NCBI GenBank assembly: GCA_900766055.1
Contig: CAAFTZ010000111.1
Coordinates: 1 to 64,000 of the forward strand
Source: an uncultured Parasutterella sp.
GTDB lineage: Bacteria > Pseudomonadota > Gammaproteobacteria > Burkholderiales > Burkholderiaceae_F
Direction: 5' to 3'
DNA: 64,000 nt
Both the position numbers and the translations under genes were made by a program. The notes under the pieces are model-generated. The model was not told the origin of the DNA and ran no database searches. It was given only the letters and a program-made list of their open reading frames with translations. The first letter of the stretch is position 1; each line of letters opens with the position of its first letter. Of this stretch, positions 9,057 through 19,000 are shown in pieces.

Positions 9057-10255
9057 GCAACGCCCTTCTTCTTGCGCTCAGACAAATATTCCGAAATCCG
9101 ATGCGGTCGATTCTGACCGTGCTTGGTATTGTGATCGGCGTGGCGGCAGTGATTACGATGGTCACCGTCGGAAACGGCGCGACTCAGCAGGTGCGTGATC
9201 AGATTGCCTCATTGGGATCGGACTCGCTGATGATTCGTCCCGGCCAAAGGTTGGGTCCGGGGCAGTCTGTCGGTGCGCCGTCTTTCAAAGAATCGGATGC
9301 GGAAGCCTTGGCGACACAAATCGCCGGTATCAAAGCGGTAGCGCCTTCGCGCACATCCACTCAAGTCGTCGTGGCAAACGGTAAGAACTGGTCGACCTCC
9401 GTGATTGGAACGACCAACGACTATTTTTCCATCAATAATCTGACGATTCAGGAAGGCAGAAATTTTGAGCAGTCTGAGCTTAGGGCCGGAAGTGCGGTCT
9501 GCGTCATCGGGCAGACGGTTAAAAAAGAGCTCTTTGAAAACCACGATGCTTTGGGCAAACTGCTACGCGTCAAAGGCTTCTCCTGCCAAATCATCGGCGA
9601 GCTCGAACAAAAAGGCCAGTCCGGCATGGGAATGGACAAAGACGATGTTGTCATTATTCCTTTGAACACTTTCCAGCGGCGCATCAGCGGAAATGTTCGC
9701 ATTCCTCTGATTACCGTGGCGGTGGAACCCGGCAGTGATATTGAACGCGTCAAAGAGAGTTCTCGGCTTCTTCTGCGAGAAAGACGCTCTTTGTCGAGTT
9801 CTGAGATGGACAACTTCAATATTCTTGACACCTCGGAGCTGATTGAAACGATTTCCAAAACCACTCAGGTGCTGACGATGCTTCTCGGCGCTGTGGCAGC
9901 GGTCAGTCTTTTGGTCGGCGGCATCGGCATTATGAACATCATGCTGGTAAGTGTGACGGAGCGCACAAAAGAAATCGGTGTGCGTTTGGCGATCGGCGCG
10001 ACCGAGCGGGAAGTGCTGCTTCAGTTCCTTGTGGAATCCATCATGCTCGCCTGCTTCGGAGGCCTGCTCGGAGTTATCTTGGCTTTCGGCGCTTCTGTTT
10101 TGCTGACGCACTTCATGGGCGTGCCTTTTATTTTCAGTCCCGGCATCAACGTGCTGGCATTCTGCTTTGCCGCGTTTATCGGAATTATTTTCGGTTACTT
10201 TCCGGCCCGCAGAGCGGCTCAGCTCGATCCGATCGAGGCCGTTCGCCACGAATAG
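9050..10255 (+). CDS. MacB-like ABC permease subunit
   Basis: A 401-residue permease with the MacB/FtsX layout. One N-terminal membrane helix (SILTVLGIVIGVAAVITMVTV) is followed by a large periplasmic MacB-PCD domain (about 45-260) and three C-terminal helices forming the FtsX domain. GGIGIMNIMLVSVTERTKEIG and the terminal FPARRAAQLDPIEAVRHE are textbook MacB-family signatures. It overlaps the ATPase gene by 7 bases and closes the operon. MacB-type proteins act as mechanotransmitters expelling periplasmic substrates through TolC-like ducts rather than carrying them across the inner membrane; applying this mechanism here is an inference. Confidence 0.93.
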   Translation: MLGNALLLALRQIFRNPMRSILTVLGIVIGVAAVITMVTVGNGATQQVRDQIASLGSDSLMIRPGQRLGPGQSVGAPSFKESDAEALATQIAGIKAVAPSRTSTQVVVANGKNWSTSVIGTTNDYFSINNLTIQEGRNFEQSELRAGSAVCVIGQTVKKELFENHDALGKLLRVKGFSCQIIGELEQKGQSGMGMDKDDVVIIPLNTFQRRISGNVRIPLITVAVEPGSDIERVKESSRLLLRERRSLSSSEMDNFNILDTSELIETISKTTQVLTMLLGAVAAVSLLVGGIGIMNIMLVSVTERTKEIGVRLAIGATEREVLLQFLVESIMLACFGGLLGVILAFGASVLLTHFMGVPFIFSPGINVLAFCFAAFIGIIFGYFPARRAAQLDPIEAVRHE

Positions 10256-10275
10256 CTGTTCTCCGGACAAAGAGA

Positions 10276-10295
10276 AAGCCGCCCGCGGGCGGCTT
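10276..10295. terminator. Hairpin between convergent permease and ssb genes
   Basis: AAGCCGCC-CGCG-GGCGGCTT is a perfect 8-bp stem with a 4-base loop, midway between the permease stop and the ssb stop. The T tracts on both sides are short, so it may act as a weak shared terminator. Confidence 0.65.
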
Positions 10296-10312
10296 AACCA
10301 TATGTGGTCTTG

Positions 10313-10840
10313 TTAGAACGGAATTTCGTCCGCTTCAAAATCATCCGTCGGCGCGGCTGAAGGAACCGGAGCTGCCGGCTGAGCAGGTGCTGCAGGACGT
10401 GCGGCCGGGGCGCCGGAAGTAAATTCAGAGCGGCGCGGAGCGGCCGGAGATTCAAAACCGTCACCGCTGCTTTGCGGTGCGTAGCCTTGACCGCCTCCGA
10501 CTACGTCGGATTTTCTGTCAATCAGCTGCAAGGTATCGGCCAAGATTTCGGTGGAGTAGTGTGTCTGTCCGTCTTTTTCCCATTTGCGGGTGCGAAGACG
10601 GCCTTCCAGATAAACACGTGAACCTTTCTTCAGATACTGCTGAGCGATTTCAGCCTGGCGACCGAAAAGAACCACACGGTGCCATTCAGTTTCTTCCACG
10701 CGCTCCTGAGTTTCTGCACTTCTGCGATAAGAAGTCGTAGCGACGCTCATCGAAGTGATTTGAAGATTGTTTCCGGAAAAACGGGTTTCAGGATCTCGAC
10801 CGAGGTTCCCAAGGATAATTACTTTATTTACAGAAGCCAT
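10313..10840 (-). CDS. ssb: Single-stranded DNA-binding protein, copy 1
   Basis: A 175-residue SSB. An OB-fold (about 1-110) starts MASVNKVIILGNLGRDPE and contains the GRQAEIAQQYLKKGS segment. A Gly/Ala/Pro-rich linker follows, ending in the acidic tip DDFEADEIPF used to recruit SSB partners. The start at 10840 is set by GAGGAA 10 bases upstream. It protects single-stranded DNA in replication, repair and recombination. A second ssb lies immediately upstream on the same strand with its own terminator between them, so this copy probably has its own promoter. This copy has the longer, more proline-rich linker. Confidence 0.96.
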   Translation of the reverse strand: MASVNKVIILGNLGRDPETRFSGNNLQITSMSVATTSYRRSAETQERVEETEWHRVVLFGRQAEIAQQYLKKGSRVYLEGRLRTRKWEKDGQTHYSTEILADTLQLIDRKSDVVGGGQGYAPQSSGDGFESPAAPRRSEFTSGAPAARPAAPAQPAAPVPSAAPTDDFEADEIPF

Positions 10841-10910
10841 TGCTAATTCTTCCTCATGTTGATCGTTCCATTCTAACGAACAACCTTCGGAAAACAAACA
10901 CAAAAGCTGT

Positions 10911-10933
10911 AAAAAAGCCGCAGAGAAGCGGCT
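10911..10933 (-). terminator. Intrinsic terminator between the two ssb genes
   Basis: AGCCGC and GCGGCT pair with a 6-base loop (10916-10933). On the minus strand six T residues follow. It ends the upstream ssb transcript 12 bases past its stop and 71 bases before the downstream ssb start. Confidence 0.85.
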
Positions 10934-10944
10934 CGAAACCAAGA

Positions 10945-11418
10945 TTAGAACGGGGGTTCCGCGTCGTCGAAAGCGTTCTGAGTTTTAGGCTGAGAAGTGA
11001 ACTGATATCCGCTGCTGCGTGAAGCGTTTCTGCTCGGGGCGTAACCGGAATTTCCGTCAGAGAAGCTTCCGTCGGCGGGGGAATCCTGGCGGCGGTCAAT
11101 TAGCTGCAGCTGTTCTGCAACGATTTCAGTGACGTAATGCGTTTGTCCGTCTTTTTCATATTTTCTAGTGCGGAGCCGCCCCTCGATGTAAGCGCGGGAA
11201 CCCTTTCGGAGATACTGCTGAGCGATTTCGGCCTGACGTCCGAACAATGTCACTCGATGCCATTCGGTCTCTTCAATTCTGTCCTGACTTTCTGCGGAGC
11301 GTCTAAAAGAAGACGTCGCCAGACTTAAAGATGCGATAGGAAGCTGATTAGCAGAGAAACGGACTTCAGGATCGCGTCCGAGCGTACCGAGAAGAATGAC
11401 TTTGTTCACAGAGGCCAT
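10945..11418 (-). CDS. ssb: Single-stranded DNA-binding protein, copy 2
   Basis: A 157-residue SSB with the same OB-fold as its neighbour (MASVNKVILLGTLGRDPEV, GRQAEIAQQYLRKGS). Its linker is Ser/Asn/Gln-rich and shorter, and it ends with DDAEPPF, so the partner-binding tip is intact. The start at 11418 has AAGGA about 8 bases upstream. It is divergent from uvrA, the arrangement in which ssb is found in many proteobacteria, which suggests this is the positional orthologue; the downstream copy would then be a tandem duplicate. A CGGTCGG/CCGACCG hairpin (11447-11468) lies in its leader. No gene in the window marks either copy as plasmid- or phage-derived. Confidence 0.95.
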   Translation of the reverse strand: MASVNKVILLGTLGRDPEVRFSANQLPIASLSLATSSFRRSAESQDRIEETEWHRVTLFGRQAEIAQQYLRKGSRAYIEGRLRTRKYEKDGQTHYVTEIVAEQLQLIDRRQDSPADGSFSDGNSGYAPSRNASRSSGYQFTSQPKTQNAFDDAEPPF

Positions 11419-11718
11419 GATTTTCCTTTTGAAGAGATAAACGATGCGGTCGGCTGATTTTCCGACCGAGCCGCACATTTTAACGGTCCGGAAGAAAAAC
11501 GAACGAACTCTCCTGCACTCACGTGCGCGAAGATTGTGAGGAACCGGTACGCCTTACCAGATGCTTCTATCACGCGAACCTCACCGGTTCGACCGCTATC
11601 CATCCTCGCGCTCACCCATGGGGAATTCCACGGTATTCGTTAAAGTTGGCTCCACGGGTGGGTAAAGGTGAAAGCCATGAAGAATTTAGCTAATATGCTC
11701 ACACAAAAGGAAAAACCG
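11419..11718. other. 300-base divergent intergenic region between ssb copy 2 and uvrA
   Basis: No convincing gene is present. On the ssb side there is a perfect 7-bp hairpin, CGGTCGG (11447-11453) with CCGACCG (11462-11468), inside the probable leader. On the uvrA side there is a plausible promoter listed separately. I found no CTG-N10-CAG LexA box, although ssb and uvrA are SOS genes in many proteobacteria. Confidence 0.6.
11668..11696 (+). promoter_or_regulatory. Candidate sigma-70 promoter of uvrA
   Basis: GTGAAA (4 of 6 match to TTGACA) and TAATAT (5 of 6 match to TATAAT) are separated by 17 bases. Transcription would start near 11703, just ahead of the AAAAGG ribosome-binding site and the ATG at 11719. 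The match is by eye only. Confidence 0.45.
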
Positions 11719-14529
11719 ATGTCAGAAATCCGAATCCGCGGAGCGCGAACACATAACCTAAAGAATATCGATATCGATATTCCCAAGGACCGTCTTGTGG
11801 TCCTTACCGGCGTTTCCGGTTCCGGAAAGAGTTCCTTAGCATTTGACACGCTCTATGCCGAGGGACAGCGGCGCTACGTCGAGAGTCTTTCCTCATATGC
11901 CCGTCAGTTTCTTGAGCTGATGGAAAAGCCGGACGTTGATCTTATCGAGGGGCTTTCTCCTGCCATTTCAATCGAGCAGAAAGGCGCGAGTCATAATCCT
12001 CGCTCGACGGTAGGAACGATCACGGAAATCAATGATTACCTCCGATTGCTATTTGCCCGCATCGGCGTGCCGTATTGTCCGAACCACGATATTCCTCTGA
12101 AAGCACTCCCGGTTTCTGAAATTGCCGATAAGATTCTTCTGAAATATCAGGGCAAGCGAACCCTGCTGATTGCACCGGTTTCAAAGGGCAGAAATTCAAA
12201 TGTCGCCTCTTTATTAGAGGACTTGCAGGCACGGGGCTACACACGTTTCCGCATTGACGGCGAAATTGTGACGATTGATGAGCTGCCGAAACTCGAAGAG
12301 GGCGCTCATACCTTAGATATTGTTGTTGATCGTCTAAGGGTCAAAGAAGATTCGCGTCAGCGCATTGCTGAAGGCACGGAAGCGGCCTTGAGACTGTCGG
12401 ACGGAAAGGTCATCGCATTTGATATGGATGACAATGAAGAAGAAGTCTTTTCCGACCGATATGCCTGTCCTTACTGCGGATACTCGGTTCCCAAGCTCGA
12501 GCCTAAACTTTTTTCATTTAACAGTCCCACCGGCAGCTGTCCGACTTGTAACGGCATGGGAGAGGTCGACGGCTGGGATATCAATAAAGTAGTTGAATTT
12601 CCCGAGCTCTCCCTAAGAAGCGGTGCGATACAGGGCTGGAGCTGCACGCAGCCGTACAACTTCACGCTGCTTCAGGATTTATCTAAAGCGAAGCATATTT
12701 CATTGGATGAGCCTTGGGAAAAACTGAGTCCTGAGGCGCAGGAAATGGTTTTGTACGGCACTAAGGACAAGATATCGCTGACCTTTTGCAGTCCGAAGGG
12801 AGAGAAGATCACTCGCGAGCAGCCCTTCGAAGGCATTATTCCGATGTCGAATCGGCGTTTTGAGACAACTGAAAGTTCTGCAGTGAAAGCCGATCTTGAA
12901 AAATGGCGTTCGCTTCAGACTTGTCCTGCTTGTCGCGGCGCCCGACTTAATGAGGCTGCACGCAGCACTTACATCGGTTCGGGAGAGCACAAAAAAGCCA
13001 TTCAGGATATTTCGGCGCTTCCGTTGGACAAGGCAGAGACTTATTTCCGAACGCTCAAGCTCGAAGGCGCATCTCTGGATATCGGTAAAAAGCTCATCGA
13101 CGAAATCCTGTTTCGTCTGAAGTTTTTAATTGATGTGGGGCTGAGCTATCTCACCTTGGATCGACGGGCAGACACACTTTCCGGCGGTGAAGCGCAAAGA
13201 ATTCGATTGGCCGGTCAAATCGGTTCGAGACTGAGCGGAGTTATTTATGTACTCGACGAGCCTTCTATCGGTCTCCATCAAAGTGATAACGATAAGCTGA
13301 TTCACACGCTGAAAACGCTGAGAGATCTCGGCAACAGTGTGGTTGTTGTAGAGCATGACGAGGACACCATCCGAGCTGCCGACTACGTTGTGGACATGGG
13401 TCCGGCTGCCGGCGTGCACGGCGGAGAAGTCATTGCTGCGGGGACGCCGAAAGAAATCGAAGCCGATCCCGATTCCCTGACGGGAGCTTACCTCAGCGGC
13501 AGGCTTAAAGTTCGCCAAAATACGGAGCGAAAGAAACCGGACGGCCGGTTCTTGGAGGTCAAAGGCGCTTCGGGTCATAACCTGAAGAATGTAGATGTTT
13601 CCGTGCCTGTAGGTCTTATGACCGTTGTGACAGGCGTGTCCGGCTCGGGCAAGTCGACCTTAGTGAACCAGACAATTTACAACATCGCCGCTCATGCTCT
13701 GAACCGTGCGCAAACTCAGCCTTGTCCCTACAAATCAGTGTCGGGTCTCCAGTTTTTCGATAAGGTCATCGCAGTAGACCAGAGTCCCATCGGACGGACG
13801 CCTCGTTCCAACCCTGCAACCTATACCGGCGTTCTTGCGGGTATTCGTGATTTATTTGCGGAAACTCCGATTGCGAGAGAGAGGGGATACGGATCAGGAC
13901 GCTTCTCCTTTAATGTCAAAGGCGGTCGGTGTGAGGCCTGCGAAGGCGAAGGTCTGGTAAAAGTCGAAATGAACTTTTTACCTGACATGTATGTTCCATG
14001 TGACGTTTGCGGTGGTACCCGCTACAATCGTGAAACGTTGGAAGTTGAATACAAAGGAAGAAATATTGCGGAAGTGCTGGATCTGACCGTAGATGAGGCC
14101 TTGGAGGTCTTCTCGGCAGTTCCGGCAGTTGCGAGAAAACTGCGTACCCTCGCAGATGTCGGACTTGGTTATATCAAGTTAGGACAAAGTGCGACAACGC
14201 TCTCCGGCGGAGAGGCTCAGCGCGTGAAACTGGCGCATGAACTTTCCAAGAGGGGAACGGGGAAAACACTGTACGTACTTGATGAGCCGACGACCGGATT
14301 GCATTTTCACGACGTTTCGATGTTGCTGTCGGTGTTTAAGAAACTGCAGGATGCGGGGAATACGTTATTGATTATCGAGCACAACTTGGATGTTATCCGA
14401 GCGACCGATTGGATTATTGATATGGGTCCGGGCGGCGGAGAGGACGGAGGAACAATCCTTTTTGAAGGAACGCCGGAAGAATTAATAGAAATCCCCGCTA
14501 GTAAAACCGCCCGATATCTAGGAAACTAA
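11719..14529 (+). CDS. uvrA: Excinuclease ABC subunit A
   Basis: A 936-residue DNA-damage sensor of nucleotide excision repair. It has two ABC modules: Walker A GVSGSGKSS near residue 33 with signature LSGGEAQRIRLAGQ, then Walker A GVSGSGKST near 640 with LSGGEAQRVKLAHELSKRG. Zinc-finger cysteines are visible in both halves (CPYC...CPTC; CEAC...CDVC). The length matches the family (E. coli 940). The ATG at 11719 has AAAAGGAAAA upstream and gives the canonical MSEIRIRGARTHNLKN start; upstream in-frame starts would add a non-conserved extension. It is divergent from ssb and followed after 22 bases by a glycerate kinase gene, probably co-transcribed. Confidence 0.97.
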   Translation: MSEIRIRGARTHNLKNIDIDIPKDRLVVLTGVSGSGKSSLAFDTLYAEGQRRYVESLSSYARQFLELMEKPDVDLIEGLSPAISIEQKGASHNPRSTVGTITEINDYLRLLFARIGVPYCPNHDIPLKALPVSEIADKILLKYQGKRTLLIAPVSKGRNSNVASLLEDLQARGYTRFRIDGEIVTIDELPKLEEGAHTLDIVVDRLRVKEDSRQRIAEGTEAALRLSDGKVIAFDMDDNEEEVFSDRYACPYCGYSVPKLEPKLFSFNSPTGSCPTCNGMGEVDGWDINKVVEFPELSLRSGAIQGWSCTQPYNFTLLQDLSKAKHISLDEPWEKLSPEAQEMVLYGTKDKISLTFCSPKGEKITREQPFEGIIPMSNRRFETTESSAVKADLEKWRSLQTCPACRGARLNEAARSTYIGSGEHKKAIQDISALPLDKAETYFRTLKLEGASLDIGKKLIDEILFRLKFLIDVGLSYLTLDRRADTLSGGEAQRIRLAGQIGSRLSGVIYVLDEPSIGLHQSDNDKLIHTLKTLRDLGNSVVVVEHDEDTIRAADYVVDMGPAAGVHGGEVIAAGTPKEIEADPDSLTGAYLSGRLKVRQNTERKKPDGRFLEVKGASGHNLKNVDVSVPVGLMTVVTGVSGSGKSTLVNQTIYNIAAHALNRAQTQPCPYKSVSGLQFFDKVIAVDQSPIGRTPRSNPATYTGVLAGIRDLFAETPIARERGYGSGRFSFNVKGGRCEACEGEGLVKVEMNFLPDMYVPCDVCGGTRYNRETLEVEYKGRNIAEVLDLTVDEALEVFSAVPAVARKLRTLADVGLGYIKLGQSATTLSGGEAQRVKLAHELSKRGTGKTLYVLDEPTTGLHFHDVSMLLSVFKKLQDAGNTLLIIEHNLDVIRATDWIIDMGPGGGEDGGTILFEGTPEELIEIPASKTARYLGN

Positions 14530-14551
14530 GAATGATAAAGCAGAGGTTCCC

Positions 14552-15841
14552 TTGACTAAAGAAAAAGACCGTTTTGAAGAGCTCCTCATAGAGTCCTTCT
14601 ATGTAGCAATTGATGCCGCAGATCCTCATAAGGTTGTGCCGCCTCATATCCCTTCAACCTTCCAAGGAGATGTGGTTGTCGTCGGTGCAGGAAAGGCTGC
14701 CGCCAGTATGGCTGCAGCGGTGGAGCAGGCTTGGCCGGAAAAAGATTTAACGGGCGTGGTGATTACGCGCCACGGCCATTCGGAGGAGACTCATAAGATC
14801 CAGGTACTTGAGGCTTCTCATCCGATTCCGGACAAATCAAACTTGGAAGCAACGCAGAAGATGATGGATCAGCTCGACCTTCTGAAAGAGGGTAGCTTGC
14901 TGCTTGCCCTGATTTCGGGCGGCGGCTCCAGTCTTCTTTCTCTTCCTGTCGAAGGCGTCACCATTGAAGATATTCGGAAGGTGACGGAGGATTTGCTGAA
15001 GTCCGGCACTTCCATCGACCATATCAATGCTGTCCGCAAACACGTTTCACAGGTGAAAGGCGGTCAGCTCGCATTGGCTGCCCGCGCTAAAGGTGCCGAA
15101 GTCCTTTCTCTGATTATTTCGGACACCGTCGGCGACAATCCCTCCGATATCGCCTCCGGACCATGTGCCGAAGACTTCTCCACTTATGCCGATGCTCTGT
15201 GGTATCTGAGCCAGGCGCATGTCGAAGCTCCTCCCTCGATTTTGAATCACCTGCGCAACGGTGCCCGTGGCATTATTCCCGAGACCCCTAAAATCGGTGA
15301 TCCGAGAATGCGCGGCGTCAAAAATAAGATCATTGCGAACTCTTTCAAAGGTCTGCAAGTCGCAGCAGCTTTCTTTAAGGAGAAAGGCATGCGTCCGGTT
15401 ATTATCGGCGACGGTATTACCGGTGAAGCAAAAGCGGTTGCTCAGCAGGTTGCCCGCAAAGTTCGTCTCGAACTCTCCAAGCCGCGCCGCAAACCGGTGG
15501 TGCTTTTATCCGGCGGAGAGTGCACGGTAACGCTGACCGGCCGACGTATCGGTAAGGGCGGCCCGTGCTCAGAGTTCCTGCTGGCGCTTGCTCAGGAACT
15601 CAAGGGTGAGCCTATCTACGCCATGGCTACAGACACCGACGGTGTGGACGGGAACGGAGAGGCTGCCGGCGCAATTCTGCGTCCCGACAGCATGGCTAGA
15701 GCCGAAGAATTGGGCTTAGATCCTCAGCAGTACCTTGAGGAACATAATGCAGAGGAATTCTTCGGCAAACTCGGTGATTTGCTTGATACCGGTCCCACAA
15801 GGACCAACATCAACGATTACCGTGTCATCCTTATCCCGTAA
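14552..15841 (+). CDS. Glycerate 2-kinase, MOFRL family (GckA/TtuD type)
   Basis: A 429-residue type-II glycerate kinase. A Rossmann-like N-terminal DUF4147 domain (DVVVVGAGKAAASMAAAVE; SGGGSSLLSLP) is followed by a C-terminal MOFRL domain (ATDTDGVDGNGEAAGA). Proteins of this class phosphorylate D-glycerate to 2-phosphoglycerate in glyoxylate, serine or sugar-acid catabolism. Older annotations call them hydroxypyruvate reductase (TtuD), a name that probably reflects operon context. It starts with TTG at 14552, preceded by GAGG; the nearby ATG at 14532 is out of frame and stops quickly. It lies 22 bases after uvrA and is followed by an intrinsic terminator. Confidence 0.9.
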   Translation: MTKEKDRFEELLIESFYVAIDAADPHKVVPPHIPSTFQGDVVVVGAGKAAASMAAAVEQAWPEKDLTGVVITRHGHSEETHKIQVLEASHPIPDKSNLEATQKMMDQLDLLKEGSLLLALISGGGSSLLSLPVEGVTIEDIRKVTEDLLKSGTSIDHINAVRKHVSQVKGGQLALAARAKGAEVLSLIISDTVGDNPSDIASGPCAEDFSTYADALWYLSQAHVEAPPSILNHLRNGARGIIPETPKIGDPRMRGVKNKIIANSFKGLQVAAAFFKEKGMRPVIIGDGITGEAKAVAQQVARKVRLELSKPRRKPVVLLSGGECTVTLTGRRIGKGGPCSEFLLALAQELKGEPIYAMATDTDGVDGNGEAAGAILRPDSMARAEELGLDPQQYLEEHNAEEFFGKLGDLLDTGPTRTNINDYRVILIP

Positions 15842-15865
15842 TTGAGACCGACATATGCAAAAAAT

Positions 15866-15916
15866 ATCCCAAGGAATTCTGAGTATTCGGAGCCTTGGGA
15901 TTTGTTGTTTTTGGCC
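15866..15916 (+). terminator. Intrinsic terminator after the glycerate kinase gene
   Basis: ATCCCAAGG (15866-15874) pairs with CCTTGGGAT (15893-15901), a 9-bp stem with an internal AATTC-rich loop. A T-rich stretch (TTTGTTGTTTTTGG) follows. The rest of the gap up to purL (15917-16058) shows no recognisable riboswitch or small gene. Confidence 0.8.
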
Positions 15917-16058
15917 TAAGCAGCAGTACCGAGGCGAACCGTTCTGCCAATGGTCCGAAGCAAGGTCGAAAATATTAGAATACTGACTCCAAACCTCTTT
16001 CAATCTTGATCCACAATCCCGGAGGAAGCGAATTCCCCCACAGGAACAAAGCTTAAAA

Positions 16059-19000
16059 ATGAGCAATACGACACAGTTACGCCTCGATGCCTCACGTGCA
16101 CTTTCCGACTTCAGAACTGAACGTCTTTTGAAAAAGATTCAAAAGATCTGTCCGGAAGTTGTTACTCTCAACAGCCGCTATATTCATTTTGTCAATGTAG
16201 ACGGCGCTCTTTCCTCTGAAGAGTTTCACACGCTGGAATCGATCCTCGACTACGGAGAGGAAGCAATTGTTACCGCTTCAACCGAACGCTTTATGGTTAT
16301 TCCGCGTTTGGGAACGATTTCTCCCTGGGCCTCTAAGGCGACGGATATCGTTCATAACTGCGGACTCAAGAAAGTGCTTCGAGTGGAACGAGGCACTTGC
16401 TATGAATTGATTCTGAAAGGAAATGCAGTCCTCAAGCCCGAAGAACGCGAGGCAATCGCTGCCGTTCTGCATGACCGCATGACAGAAAGTGTCGTGAGCC
16501 CGGACGTGAATCCGGCCATCGTGTTTGCCGATGCAAAAGGCAAGGACATGCAGTCAATCGATATCGTCGGACAAGGCAGAGAAGCGCTTGAAAAGGCAAA
16601 TGTCGAACTCGGTCTGGCATTGAATGAGGACGAAATTCAATATTTAATTGATGCCTTTACCAAGCTGAACCGCAATCCCACGGATGTTGAGCTCATGATG
16701 TTTGCTCAGGCCAACTCCGAGCACTGCCGCCATAAGATTTTTAACGCCAGCTGGACCATCGACGGAGAAAAGAAAGACAAGTCGCTTTTTTCCATGATCC
16801 GCGAAACGCATAAGGCTCATCCGGAAGGAACCATTGTTGCGTATTCCGATAATGCCGCTATTTTCGAGGGCGGCGATACGGCCCGCATGTATCCGCGAGG
16901 AAATGAAGACGCCGTCGGCGGCCGTTCTTATTCCACCGTCGTTGAGCCGACGCACTCCGTCTTCAAAGTCGAGACGCACAACCATCCGACCGCAATCTCC
17001 CCATTCCCCGGCGCTTCAACCGGCTCCGGCGGTGAGATTCGAGATGAAGGTGCAACCGGCCGGGGAGCAAGACCTAAAGCCGGCTTAACCGGATTTACCG
17101 TCTCTGCGCTTCGACTTCCGGGACATGAACAGGCCTGGGAAAATGACAGAGATGTCAGTAAGGCTTCTGAGGCCGCTCCTTACTACGGGGCGCCCTCCCG
17201 CATGGCTTCTCCGCTGGAGATCATGATCGAAGGTCCGCTCGGCGGCGCTGCGTTTAACAACGAATTCGGCCGCCCCAACATTCTTGGATACTTCCGCTCT
17301 TTCGAAGCCAACGTTGACGGAACTCGCTACGGCTATCACAAGCCTATTATGCTGGCCGGCGGTCTGGGCAACATCCGCAACGATCAGACACATAAACTCG
17401 GACTTCCGACGGGCACGCTCCTTGTGGTGCTGGGCGGTCCGGGCATGCGTATCGGTATCGGCGGCGGTGCGGCTTCTTCCATGGGTGCAGGTGCCAACAG
17501 TGAATCCTTAGACTTTGCCAGCGTTCAGCGTGGCAACCCGGAAATGGAACGCCGCGCACAGGAAGTGATCGACCGCTGCTGGGAAGCCGGCGAGGAAAAT
17601 CCGATCCTGGCGATTCACGATATCGGGGCCGGCGGTCTTTCTAACGCAATGCCCGAACTGGCAGACCTTTCCGGTAAGGGCGCAAAACTGGATCTGAACA
17701 AAGTCCCGGTTGAAGAAAGCGGTATGAGCCCGCTCGAGATTTGGTGTAACGAATCGCAGGAAAGATATTCTTTGGCGATCGATCCGGCACGTCTTGAACA
17801 GTTCGATCAGTACTGCAAGCGTGAACGTTGCCCATATGCTGTGCTCGGTGAAATTTCTGCCGATGACGAGTTAGTCGTCACGCGCGGACAGGGCGAAGAA
17901 CCTGCAGTAGATATGCCTATGAGCGTATTGCTCGGCAAAACACCGAAGATGCACCGCGATGCAGAACACGCTGAGCCCGTGAAGATGGAAACAGACAAGG
18001 CAGTCGATACGCGCAAAGCTTTATATGAAGTCCTGGCTCATCCGACTGTCGGAAGCAAGAAATTCCTGATCACGATCGGCGACAGAACCGTCGGCGGCAT
18101 GACTGTCCGCGATCAGATGGTCGGTCCTTGGCAGGTCCCGGTTGCAGATGCTGCTGTGACGGCAGTTTCCTTTGAAGAGTTCAAGGGCGAAGCAATGGCT
18201 ATGGGCGAAAAAACGCCAATTGCCGTTTCTAACGCTGCGGCAGCAAGCCGCATGGCCATCGGCGAAGCTCTGACGAATCTGGTCAGCGCCGACGTGAACC
18301 TCGATCGTATTATCTTGTCGGCCAACTGGATGGGTGCCTGCGGTGTTAAAGGCCAGGACGCTGCGCTCTATGATGGCGTCAGTGCAGCCAGCACTTTCTG
18401 TCAGGAATTAGGCGTCAGCATCCCCGTCGGTAAAGATTCTCTTTCCATGAAGACCTCCTGGAAAGACCAAGCCGGAGAAGACAAGACCGTGGTCTCGCCT
18501 GTTTCCTTAGTGGTTTCCGCTGCGGCACCGGTTTATGACATTCGAAACAACCTGCTTCCGATGTTTGCTGAATCGGTTCGCGACAGCTCCTTGCTGCTGA
18601 TTGACCTTGGACACGGCAAAGATCGTCTCGGCGGCTCTGTTTACTCTCAAGTGACGCAGCGTTTCGATTCCGTGACGCCGGATATGGAAGACCCCAAAGA
18701 GCTGAAAAAGTTCCTGGAGCTGATTCGTTCCTTATCCGCCAAAGGCGCGATTCTCGCTTATCACGACAGAAGCGACGGCGGTTTGGCTGCAGCCCTCTGC
18801 GAAATGATGTTTGCCAGCCATGTCGGCGTAGAAATTGTGGCCGATGCGCTTGTGAGCAAAGACCGTACGCTTAACCAGGCATTGTTCAATGAAGAGCTCG
18901 GCGCGGTCATTCAGGTCGCTCGCGGACGCGCTGCTGAAGTGGAAAGAGACTTTGAAGCTGCCGGCATGGGCTGGTCGCTCAAGTATCTAGGCAACCTGAC

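Noticed and set aside
11419..11718. LexA/SOS box expected between ssb and uvrA
   Set aside because: No CTG-N10-CAG palindrome was found on reading both strands.
11668..11718. Longer uvrA N-terminus from a GTG at 11668
   Set aside because: It adds residues not seen in UvrA, and the ATG at 11719 has a good ribosome-binding site; the same bases fit a promoter.
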